A model generated the notes under the pieces. It was not told where the DNA came from. It made no database searches and was given only the letters and a program-made list of their open reading frames with translations. A program made the position numbers and the translations under genes. Shown in pieces: positions 9,548 through 17,599 of a stretch of DNA of 64,000 bases (the first letter of the stretch is position 1; every line of letters starts with the position of its first letter). This DNA is from JAICMB01 sp963795935 (GTDB lineage Bacteria; Acidobacteriota; Terriglobia; Bryobacterales; Bryobacteraceae), in the NCBI GenBank assembly GCA_963795935.1, contig CAWCJO010000003.1:434001-498000 (forward strand), in the 5' to 3' direction.

Positions 9548-10700
9548 GGGCGGGCCGGTCCGTTGTACGCAGGATGCCGGCCAGCGCGAGCGTGAGCAGG
9601 ACATCCGTGATTTCGGCCGGGCGCCGCGGTAGAAATAATTCCGCTAAGGCGATGGACAGCACGAGAGCGGCGCACAGCAGCGCGGCGGCATACAGGCGTA
9701 AGCCGGCGCGAACCGCGAGCCAGAGCAGCGTTCCGCAGATGAAGACGTTTTGAAAAAAGAAGATAACGCTATCTTCGGGCGGAGCGTCGAGGATGGTTGC
9801 AAAGGGCATCCAGTCGAGGGGATGGCGCGCGGCGCTGAAATGGAAGGGCTGCAAGTCGTGAGCGACGACGGCCGCGGCGAACAGCGCGGCGATCAGGGCC
9901 GGGCGGCGGCGCGCGCGCGAGAATACCAACAACCACAGAAGGCCTCCCGCGGCGGCGCCCACCAATTCGGATACGGACAGCAGCCGATCCACGATCAACA
10001 CACGGGCCCCGATGATGACGGGGATCGCGAGAACGAGCAGTTGGCGGCCCTTCTTTTTTCCGGCGAGCTGCTCGAACATTAGACCCAGGGCGAGCCAGAC
10101 GGCGGTCTCGAAAAACACGTCGCCGAAAGGAAGCGTCGGGGTGTAGATAAGAGGTTTCAGGGCGTCCCAGTATTTGTGAAGATCGGTGACGGGCAGGAAG
10201 GGAAATAATCGCCACGTCAGCCAGGAGAGCAGCAGCAGAAAAACAAATGGCCGCCGAGGGATTGTGGGCCGACCTCTGTTCAGATCAAAGAGGTTCGGGA
10301 GGGGGGCGAGGAACAGGGCGCCCGCCACGGCGCCCAGGACGGTTCCGGTTGTATTGGCGGAAAGATCCCAGAAGGATGTGTAGCGATCGAGGACGTAGAA
10401 CTGCGCCAGTTCCATGGCGAGCGAGAGCGCAAAGCCGAGCGCCGCTGCGATGGCGATTCGCCCAAGCGGGCGGCGGGAGGATAGGGACCGGGCGAGAAAG
10501 AATCCGAGGGGGATGTAGAACAGGACGTTCGCAATAAAATCGGTGCGCTCGAGGGGAGTTCGCCAGCTTGCAAGCAGCGCCGCGAAGGGTTGCTCGCCGG
10601 CGGGGTTGCCGAAGACGAACTGGAACGGATACAGCGAGCCGTAAACGACGGCCAAGGCGATTGCGGCCGAAAAGAGCGCGCCTTGGCGGTTCAGCTTCAC
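9528..10700 (-). CDS. VanZ-like integral membrane protein
   Basis: A 390-residue membrane protein with about ten hydrophobic segments. The N-terminal third is VanZ-like: NVLFYIPLGFFLARSL, then AAALGFALSLAMELAQFYVLDRYTS and DLSANTTGTVLGA, the conserved charged helices of the family. VanZ-like proteins occur often in EPS loci of XrtA type, where their role is undefined; the name comes from a teicoplanin-resistance gene but no resistance role is implied. The C-terminal half adds a further set of helices. It follows the TPR gene in the same leftward direction (46 nt gap) and overlaps the NHL gene tail to tail. Confidence 0.75.
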   Translation of the reverse strand: MKLNRQGALFSAAIALAVVYGSLYPFQFVFGNPAGEQPFAALLASWRTPLERTDFIANVLFYIPLGFFLARSLSSRRPLGRIAIAAALGFALSLAMELAQFYVLDRYTSFWDLSANTTGTVLGAVAGALFLAPLPNLFDLNRGRPTIPRRPFVFLLLLSWLTWRLFPFLPVTDLHKYWDALKPLIYTPTLPFGDVFFETAVWLALGLMFEQLAGKKKGRQLLVLAIPVIIGARVLIVDRLLSVSELVGAAAGGLLWLLVFSRARRRPALIAALFAAAVVAHDLQPFHFSAARHPLDWMPFATILDAPPEDSVIFFFQNVFICGTLLWLAVRAGLRLYAAALLCAALVLSIALAELFLPRRPAEITDVLLTLALAGILRTTDRPALNERQC

Positions 10701-10746
10701 GGCAGCCGCGGCGGTGTCGTGGTCAGATTTAGCGCCGGCCGATCTA

Positions 10747-12988
10747 TTACCAGCCGCGCTCCGTGGCGGCGAGGTTCGGATCCTGCTTCAACGCATTCCG
10801 CAACAACTCTCTTCCCGATTGCGTGCGACCCGCTTTCAGGTAGGACATGGCGAGATGGAACTCCCGGCGGGGACTGGGATCGCGGTCGACGGCCATTTTC
10901 AAATGACCGGCGGCGGTATCGTACATCTGTTTGCGGTAATAGATCCACCCCAATGTATCCTGCGCGGCCGCGTTGCCGGGAGCGATCTCGACGGCCCGCT
11001 CGGCCAATCGTAGCGCTTCGTCGAGGTTGTCGGAGACCAGGGCCCAGGCCAGATTGTTCAGGGCGAATACGTTCGAGCCATCGATGCCGATCGCGGACCT
11101 GTAAGCGGCGATCTCACCGGCCCGATCTCCCGTCTCTTCGTCAATGCCGGCCAGCACAAGGTATGCGGGCACGTTTTGAGGGTGTTCCGCCAGCAGCGCT
11201 TGCAAACGCCGGCGCGCTTGATCGGCGCGATGCTCGCGGCGGTCGATCTCCGCCAGATTAATCGCCGCCGTCACGGAATTCGGGTCGGAGGCCAGCGTCG
11301 CTTCAAATGCTTTTCGCGCCTCGGCGATCTGACCGTCTCTCATGTACCATTCGCCCATGAGAGCTTGCATGGAAGCGGTTTTGGCGCGCGCCGCTGTAAT
11401 CTCGGCCAGCCGCGGCGTCGCTTTCCGCGCTTCGTTGCGGGCGATATAGGTATCGGCGAGCAGGCGCGCTCCGCGGCTGTCGTCCGGCTTCAGGCGAAGG
11501 ACTTCTTCCGCGTCCGCCCGGGCCCCTTCGTAATCTTTTTCCCGCATTTTCAGGAGGCCGTCCTGGAGCACCAGTTGGGGAGTCCTGGCGCCGCGCAACG
11601 CCTGCATCCAATGAGGATCGCAGCTCTTTCGTATTTCCCGCCTGCAGCAAGGCCCAGTTGCGCCACTCGATCGCGCCCACGGCGCTTTTTTGCGGCGCGG
11701 GAGCGTCGTCGAGAAGGTCCAAGGCCGACTGCGGCTGATTGGCGAGAACGAAGCTCTTTGCGAGCGCCAGGCGCGCGGCGAGGAAGCCCGGATCGAGCCG
11801 CAGCGCTTCATTCGCTTCCTGCCGCTCCCTGTTGCCCATTCCTTCGACGGCATAGACGCGGGCCAACGCGAAATGGGCGCGCGCCGAGTTCGACTGCATG
11901 TGCAGGACCTCATCGAGATCCTGCTCCGCCTGGCGCGGCTTACCATTTTTCAGGTCAATCTGGCTGCGCGCGAATAGGGCGTCGGTGTCTTTGGGGTTGC
12001 GTTTCAAGGCGGCGGCCAGAAGCTTTTCCGCGTCCTGTGTTCTCTTTGAATCCAGATAGACCAGCAGTAACTTGCCGCGCGTTGCCCTGTTGGCGGGGTC
12101 GTCGCGGACCAGCTTCTCGAGCTCCGCAATCGCGGCGTTTCTATCGCCCATCCGATAGAGGAACATGGCGTGCGCGTCGCTGTATGTTTTATCGGGAAGC
12201 GCGGAGAGCCGCCGCAGCGTCGATTCGGCCTCCTCCAGTCGTTTTGCCTCAATCTGGAGGCGCGCCAGACTCCATAGCGCGGGGGCGTTTTTCGGATCCA
12301 ATTGGACGGCTTTCGCGATCTCCGGTTGTGCTTTATCGGGCTGCCGCAGAAATATATAAAGTTGTCCCAGGGCCAGACGGGCGGTGGAGGAATCGGGCGC
12401 GGCGGCCACGGCTTTTTTCAAGGTCTCTTCGGCGCCGTTGAAGTCTTTCTTCAGGAGCAGGATATGGGCGAGGGCGACCGACGATTTCAGGCGGGCGGGA
12501 AATTTTCGAAGCGATTCTTCCAGTTGCCTGGCGGCGTCCTCCTTGTTGCCCAGTTGAAACTCGGCGATGGCCAGCGCGTCGGTGGCTTCCTCATCGCCGG
12601 GTGAGATAGCAAGGATATTTTTAAGGCGCGTTGCGGCATCCTGAACGAGATTGGTCTTCCCGGTCAGGTTGAGCAGCTCGGCGAGTTTCAACTGCGCTTG
12701 CGCGTGTTTGGGGTTCAGCTCCGTGGCGCGGTGGAAGGCGCGATAGGCATCGAAAACATCGCCGCCGTCCAAGCACGCGATTCCGAGCCGATAATACGGT
12801 TCGGCGTCTTTGGGCATGATCCGAATCGCGTTCCGGAATTCCAGGATCGCCCGCGCATACTGCTTGCCGGCGACGAAGCCCTCGCCTTTTTTAAGGAAGG
12901 CCGCCTCTTTCTCCTTCGGAGACTTCTTGCACCCTTGCAGCGAAATGGCGAGGATGGTCAGAAAGACGGCGGCCTGGAATTTATGCAC
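10747..12988 (-). CDS. PrsT-like TPR lipoprotein, one frameshift
   Basis: A lipoprotein of about 747 residues made almost entirely of TPR units. The best start is the GTG at 12988, which gives a short signal peptide and lipobox (MHKFQAAVFLTILAISLQGC, acylated Cys at 20). Repeats such as AILEFRNAIRIMPKDAEPYYRLG and the C-terminal LNNLAWALVSDNLDEALRLAE match the XrtA-system TPR protein PrsT (TIGR02917). Without the GTG, the frame runs on unbroken from the PEP-CTERM tail upstream, an artificial fusion. One frame change lies at about 11585-11605, between VARR and LVLQDGLLK; the paralogue at 17600 changes frame at the homologous place. Likely an inner- or outer-membrane-anchored scaffold for EPS or PEP-CTERM sorting. 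Confidence 0.8.
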
Positions 12989-13007
12989 TGCCGCCAATCC
13001 GCCGACC

Positions 13008-13856
13008 TTAGCGTTGCGAACGCGTTTGGCGCGGGCCCGCCGGGTGAAGGCGAATACGCCCGCCAGCAGCGATCCAAACAAAGCGACGGAGGCCGGCTCC
13101 GGCACGGCAGCGGGAGTCAACTGCACGATGTAGGTTTGAATTCCCGCGCGCTGAGAGGCTGCCATTGGGATTTACGCCGCCGCTGACAACGGCGTAATTA
13201 TTGAAGAGAGAGGCGTTGGCGGGTTGGTGTTGACGAAGTTTTGCGCGGCCGTAATATCGGCGGCGACGTTGGTCGTATTGGCGCCATCGCTTTGAATCTG
13301 GCTGTACGTGATGCTGCTCTCCGGAGTCATGCTGTTGTTCCACATGATCTCCCAAATAGCGGTCTGAAGCTCCTTGTCGGTGGCGGTGTTGGAAGGGCTG
13401 GGGCCGGCGGGAATCCCTGGATACTGATTGACCAGATAAGCGGCCATTTCATAGCGTTGTTGAGCGGTATTGTCGCCGGCAAGGCTCATTTGCCAGCCGG
13501 ACACCGGTGACGCCGCCATAACGGACGTCGCTCGAATTGGCCGCTGATGTCGGAGACCTCTACGAGATCCGCGTTGTAGATCGTGGGAGGAGCGATGTCC
13601 TCCTCGGCGTCCACGCACCACATTGCGGTATTGGTGCTGTCGATCGTCGCGGTGAACCCGCCGCCCGAACCAAAACTGAAGCTTACCGGGTAGGTGGGGT
13701 TCCCGGACGGGACATTCACCTGCGTGTTGGTCTGGACGCCGCTGCTGTTAAGATCAGTGTTCGAGAGCGGACGAGGGTCGGCGGCAGCAACACCCGTGAA
13801 CACTCCCAGCGAGACTAATCAAACCCGCGCAAAGACTGCATCCTCGTATTTTTCAT
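13008..13856 (-). pseudogene. PEP-CTERM exported protein, several frame changes
   Basis: A substrate of the exosortase encoded nearby, of about 275 residues. The ATG at 13856 has a strong GGAGGAG ribosome site and starts a signal peptide (MKNTRMQSLRG then, after a frame change, LVSLGVFTGVAAA). The body contains MWCVDAEEDIAPPTIYNADL and ELQTAIWEIMWNNSM, resembling the (W/Y)CVD...AIWE pattern of many PEP-CTERM proteins. The end is a textbook sorting signal: VPEPAS, a hydrophobic helix (VALFGSLLAGVFAF) and an Arg-rich tail (TRRARAKR). At least four frame changes are needed to join these parts, and the natural stop (possibly TAA at 13008-13010) is out of frame. Whether this is decay or sequence error cannot be decided here. 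Confidence 0.75.
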
Positions 13857-14049
13857 GGCTCCTCCGATTAACGCGCCAATCGCAAGGCATGTAGAGGGCC
13901 GTAAGAGCATTTCCATGTTTACATGTACTTGCGATGAGGACTCGAAACGAGCCAGAAACAATGTTGGAAACTGTGACGAAGATTCAAGGATAATCCAGCG
14001 GCTGCTAGTACTTATAGACCTGCGGTCAGATCAACGAAAGGTGACGCTT

Positions 14050-14380
14050 GCTTGCTGCCGCACCGTGAATTTGGGAATGGCGCCGCCGATTCGCGGCCGC
14101 ATGCCCGTCCGGCGTGGTTGCGACGATATGGGAGATGGCGAGTTTTGTACACGCCGGGTTCGGCATGCGGCTTCAGCACGACAAACAGGCGGATCAGCTC
14201 ATGGTCGGGGAGGACTGTCGGATTAAACCCAACGATTGAGTAGCGCGATTTGCGGGGGCCAGCGGGGCGGCGGGGCGCGACCATCCGGCGGCGGCATCCG
14301 GCTCAAGATCGAATTGGACGCCAAGCGGCGCCGGGGCTCCACTTGCCTCGGGCGTCGAGAGCCGCGCCCCGTACATGCTG
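14050..14380 (-). pseudogene. Remnant of a cohesin-like exported domain
   Basis: Three pieces in different frames read like one cohesin-type beta domain: APAPLGVQFDLEPDAAAG (about 14285-14330), then YSIVGFNPTVLPDHELIRLF to VLKPHAEPGVY (about 14150-14242), then LAISHIVATTPDGHAAA (about 14095-14140). In intact acidobacterial homologues the order is a GLQFDL strand, a GLN-xx-IPDG turn and a final xVVATDPxG strand, exactly as here. No start, signal peptide or complete frame survives. It lies in the same direction as EpsI and the PEP-CTERM gene, between them. Identification rests on pattern recognition only. Confidence 0.4.
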
Positions 14381-14432
14381 GAGATGCGGCCGCGATTCCG
14401 GGAGCGCGCATCGCCATTGGCGAGGATCTCCG

Positions 14433-15071
14433 CTACAGCCGGTCCGAACCGAAGCAGCGCCGCAGGCGAGGAATGAGTTCGGAAGCGAACGCCACGCCCG
14501 CGCTGTCGGCGCCGGAGGAATCCGGCACGGTAATGCGGACGATGGCGCCGCCGGTGCGGCCGGTCAGGATGGTATCGCGGGCCAACAGAAGCTTGGCCAC
14601 GTATTCATTGGCCACGATGCGCGACCGGGATTGATACCAATAGAACATAACCATTCTCGTCCCCATGTTCTCAATGGAGTACTTGTTGATTTCAACCCGG
14701 GTTCCGTCCACCGGGACGGAGGCGGAATCGTGTTTCCAGATCTCCCAACCGCTGCCGGGAAGGCAATGCTTGGGAGAATGCATGCTTTCTCCGGCGCGCT
14801 GCTGCGCATAGTAGGCGATAAACAGATCGAGTTGGGTATTGTCTTCGCGGTAGGTTCGGGAAAGGTAGGAGGTCAGTTTGAGGGCCCTCAAACTGGGGGC
14901 GTCGAGGGGCCGGTCGCCGACGGCGCGCCAGTCCGCGATGTGGGTATCCAGCCGATCGAGCGGCGCGGCCAGCGGTTCGGCGATGCGGCGATTCGTAATG
15001 CCGGCCAGCGCCAGCGTCCCGAGCAACAGGGCCGTTGTCGCGGCAAAAGGACCTGAAACGATCTTAGGCAT
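14433..15071 (-). CDS. epsI: EpsI-like exosortase-associated protein
   Basis: A 212-residue protein of the EpsI family (TIGR02914/DUF3485), which accompanies or is fused to exosortases. The diagnostic motif HSPKHCLPGSGWEI (family form HxPxxCxPGxGW) is present near residues 97-110, after an N-terminal membrane segment (ATTALLLGTLALAGI). The ATG at 15071 overlaps the end of the exosortase gene by 8 nt (ATGCCTAA), so the pair is translationally coupled. The molecular role of EpsI is not established; it is required for EPS production in some relatives and may belong to the periplasmic sorting complex. Confidence 0.88.
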   Translation of the reverse strand: MPKIVSGPFAATTALLLGTLALAGITNRRIAEPLAAPLDRLDTHIADWRAVGDRPLDAPSLRALKLTSYLSRTYREDNTQLDLFIAYYAQQRAGESMHSPKHCLPGSGWEIWKHDSASVPVDGTRVEINKYSIENMGTRMVMFYWYQSRSRIVANEYVAKLLLARDTILTGRTGGAIVRITVPDSSGADSAGVAFASELIPRLRRCFGSDRL

Positions 15072-15978
15072 GGCCCTCGCCTTCGAGCAGCGCGTGCAAA
15101 GTACGCGCCAGCAAATATAAACAGGCCGCGCCGGCGACGAAGACCAGCCAGCCCGAGAAAGAATGGTAGAAGCCCATCGCGAACTCCTGGTTGTAATCCG
15201 CGAGGACGGCGGTGCCGGCGACCCGGACGACGTTGATCGCAATCGCGAGCGGAATCGCGATCAGGAACAGGATGACGCGGCTCGGTAGACGGGAACAGTA
15301 TAAGTATCCGAACAGGAGGCCGCCCACCAGCAGCGCCGACAGGGAGTTCAGGCCGCTGCAGGCCTCCGCCACTCCGAGCGAGGTGTTCGCCAACTGAATG
15401 ATGTTGCCGTCGCGAAACACGGAAATGCCGCAAGCCTGCGCGATTTGGGTGGCGAGGTCGGAAGCAAATAGTTGCAGCGGGGCCGCGAGGGAGTTATATA
15501 CAATTGCCGGCAGCGGCACCATGGTCGCCAACAGCAGAAACGGGAATGCCAGGGTGCGTAAACGGGGCCGGCCCCAGAAGGTCCAGGCCAGGCCGGCGAG
15601 CAGGATCACAAAGGAAATGCGCACCAGGAAGAATTCCGAGGCCAGCTTTCCCACAACGAACAGCAGACACGCAAATCCCGTCAACCACAACCCGCGCCAA
15701 TCGCGCGCGGCGGGGTGGCGGAGCGTGCCGGCGCGCTGCATCCAGGCGATGTAGAGCGCCAGAGGGGGCAGCAGCATGCCTTGCGACCAGGCCGGCTCAA
15801 TCCACCAGTCGTGCGCCATGTCGGCCAGAGGGTCGCAATATAGGACCCCGATCAAGGCCAGCAGCACCCCGATTTGAAGCCAGAATACAAGAGCGGAGGA
15901 ATCGCGGTTCCGCTGTTTACGGATCTCCGCTGGCGCGGGGGCGAAGCCGATGCTCATGCGATAGGGACAGCGTTGCAT
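15064..15978 (-). CDS. xrtA: Exosortase (XrtA/EpsH family)
   Basis: A multi-pass membrane cysteine transpeptidase that is thought to cleave PEP-CTERM proteins and pass them to the envelope. The ATG at 15978 is preferred because GGAAG lies 5 nt upstream; a second ATG at 15957 is possible. About eight transmembrane segments are visible. The catalytic triad is intact: Cys207 in VAEACSGLNSL, Arg252 in INVVRVAGT and His272 in GFYHSFSGW (numbering from 15978). It is coupled to EpsI downstream. The PEP-CTERM genes at 13.0-13.9 and 20.0-20.7 kb are its expected substrates. The neighbourhood of ATPase, tyrosine kinase, FemAB, TIGR03087-type transferase and O-ligase points to the XrtA subtype. Confidence 0.93.
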   Translation of the reverse strand: MQRCPYRMSIGFAPAPAEIRKQRNRDSSALVFWLQIGVLLALIGVLYCDPLADMAHDWWIEPAWSQGMLLPPLALYIAWMQRAGTLRHPAARDWRGLWLTGFACLLFVVGKLASEFFLVRISFVILLAGLAWTFWGRPRLRTLAFPFLLLATMVPLPAIVYNSLAAPLQLFASDLATQIAQACGISVFRDGNIIQLANTSLGVAEACSGLNSLSALLVGGLLFGYLYCSRLPSRVILFLIAIPLAIAINVVRVAGTAVLADYNQEFAMGFYHSFSGWLVFVAGAACLYLLARTLHALLEGEGHA

Positions 15979-16013
15979 TTCGGCTTCCACGCAGCATGAA
16001 AGGAGATTGCGCC

Positions 16014-16067
16014 ATGCCCGCTCTGGAGGGACAAGAGTTTACCTTTTGTGCAAAAAAATGGTCTTGA
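16014..16067 (+). other. Possible leader peptide with strong ribosome site
   Basis: In the divergent spacer, AAAGGAG is followed 8 nt later by ATG and a 17-codon frame (MPALEGQEFTFCAKKWS, stop at 16067). An in-frame ATG at 15996 would add six residues. The ribosome site is stronger than that of most genes here. It could be a leader peptide of the barrel gene starting at 16170 or a chance match; no homologue is known to me. Confidence 0.25.
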
Positions 16068-16169
16068 GGGCGAACGGAGACGGCAAATGCGCCGCAATCG
16101 GGCGGCGTACCGCTGGTATCAGAAATGCGTCTGGGTAACGGTGCACTCAAGTGAGAGTCAAGTGCCGCG

Positions 16170-17567
16170 GTGGATGAAAGTCCCGTGAAGCTGCGGTTCG
16201 CGGGCGCGATTGTCGCGCTGCTGGCCGGAGTCCCGCCGGGTTTTCTGTATGGGCAGACTTCGATGCCGGGAGGAAACAGCGAGGCGTCCGGGTTGTCGGC
16301 CGGAGCGGGCGCGCTGGCGGGCTGGCGCATTTACGAAGTCACGGTTTCATCGTCGTATTACGACTACGGCTCGACGCAAAACAGCGCCGGGGGCAATCCG
16401 GCGAGTCCGGTGGCGGTGCAGGGAGGGGCGACGGTGGGGTGGTCGAAAGGCGGAGAAAAATCGAACGTTCAAGTGGTATACGCGCCCTCCTACGTGCAAG
16501 CCTTTAATGGAGTCAGCTACCGGTCTCTAAACCAATCTTTTTCGGCGATGGCGAATAAAACGTGGAGCGCGAAGTGGAGTTTTCATGTTTCCGCGAGCGC
16601 CCTGGACAGCGACTTGAATCAACTTCTCTTCTTCCCGACTCAATTCGGAAGCCTGGCGGCGACCCCGGCGACATTCGATCAACTGGTGGCGGCGCTGCTG
16701 ACGGGAACGTCCGCCAATCCGGCGCTGGGCGAGATCGCCGGGGCCCCGCCGCTGGTCAGTTCTCCGGCGGCGGCGTATCTCTATGGAGGCCGGGTATTCA
16801 GCGCCACGGCCGCGGTTTCGCTGTCGTACGCCTATTCGACGCGCGCTTCGTATCACGCAACGCTGGTGGGAATGCGAACGCAGTACTTGAACGGGGGAAG
16901 CACGAACACAACGGGTCCAAGCAACGTTGTGCCCAAGACCACCGGGGTCAATGCCGAGCTGGGATGGTCTTATTCGGTGACGCCGCGGACCAGCATGGGA
17001 ATCGATGTGAACGGCGGCCGGACGGTGTCGAAGTTCCAGGACGTATACACGTCGCAAGCGACGGTCTCGCTCTCCCGCACGCTCAGCCGGCGCTGGTTTG
17101 CGTCGGGCACGGCGGGCCTGGGATACATCAGAACGCAAGTTTCCTCGTTTGCCGTTCCGCGGAGCGCGCAGTACGAGTTGGGCGGCAGCGTGGCTTATAA
17201 ATTGTATACGCAGACGTTTGTGGGCTCCTACGCGCATAGCATTTCCGATATTTACGGACTGGGAGCGAACGCGACCGAGAGCAGCAGCGGGGGATGGGTG
17301 TGGCGGCGGCCGTCGCGCAGTTACTCGATCGCGGCGAACTTCGGCTATACGCGTCTGGTCGGCCCCGCTTTCCCGAACGCGGGGAGCTGGACGGGGAACG
17401 TGAATGTGTCGAAAGCCGCCAGCCGGCATTTAATGTTCAGCGTCGGCGGGGCATACGCTCAGTTCCCGCGGTATGTGATGGCATTGGCCCCGGCGGTGTC
17501 GCTGACGGGAGTGATGGCCTCGATGGCTTGGCGGCCCTCGGCCGGGCTTCTCGCGGGGACGCGTTAA
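16170..17567 (+). CDS. Outer-membrane beta-barrel protein of the EPS/PEP-CTERM locus
   Basis: A 465-residue outer-membrane protein. After a signal peptide (AGAIVALLAGVPPGFLYGQ) it has regularly alternating amphipathic strands, for example WRIYEVTVSSSYYDYGST, NVQVVYAPSYVQAFNG, KWSFHVSASALDSDL and RWFASGTAGLGYI, sufficient for 16-18 strands. XrtA loci usually encode one such barrel (TIGR03016-like), thought to help EPS or protein secretion. The GTG at 16185 gives a tidier signal peptide than the ATG at 16170 and may be the true start. It stands just upstream of a TPR lipoprotein on the same strand, an arrangement that recalls barrel-TPR EPS export pairs such as AlgE/AlgK or PelB-like systems. 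Confidence 0.75.
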   Translation: MDESPVKLRFAGAIVALLAGVPPGFLYGQTSMPGGNSEASGLSAGAGALAGWRIYEVTVSSSYYDYGSTQNSAGGNPASPVAVQGGATVGWSKGGEKSNVQVVYAPSYVQAFNGVSYRSLNQSFSAMANKTWSAKWSFHVSASALDSDLNQLLFFPTQFGSLAATPATFDQLVAALLTGTSANPALGEIAGAPPLVSSPAAAYLYGGRVFSATAAVSLSYAYSTRASYHATLVGMRTQYLNGGSTNTTGPSNVVPKTTGVNAELGWSYSVTPRTSMGIDVNGGRTVSKFQDVYTSQATVSLSRTLSRRWFASGTAGLGYIRTQVSSFAVPRSAQYELGGSVAYKLYTQTFVGSYAHSISDIYGLGANATESSSGGWVWRRPSRSYSIAANFGYTRLVGPAFPNAGSWTGNVNVSKAASRHLMFSVGGAYAQFPRYVMALAPAVSLTGVMASMAWRPSAGLLAGTR

Positions 17568-17599
17568 GAGGGCGTTTTCGAAAGAAAAGGTGTAATGAA

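Noticed and set aside
11176..12441. 421-codon open frame on the plus strand opposite the TPR gene
   Set aside because: Arg/Pro/Ala-rich shadow of a GC-rich gene; no domain, no start context, and the opposite strand has unmistakable TPRs.
13855..14226. 123-codon plus-strand frame
   Set aside because: No protein-like pattern; the minus strand holds the PEP-CTERM start and the cohesin remnant.
15975..16128. Pair of divergent sigma-54 sites in the exosortase/barrel spacer
   Set aside because: GG-N10-GC spacing is met on both strands, but the -12 boxes (TGCA, TGCG) are incomplete and such spacing is common by chance in this GC-rich sequence.
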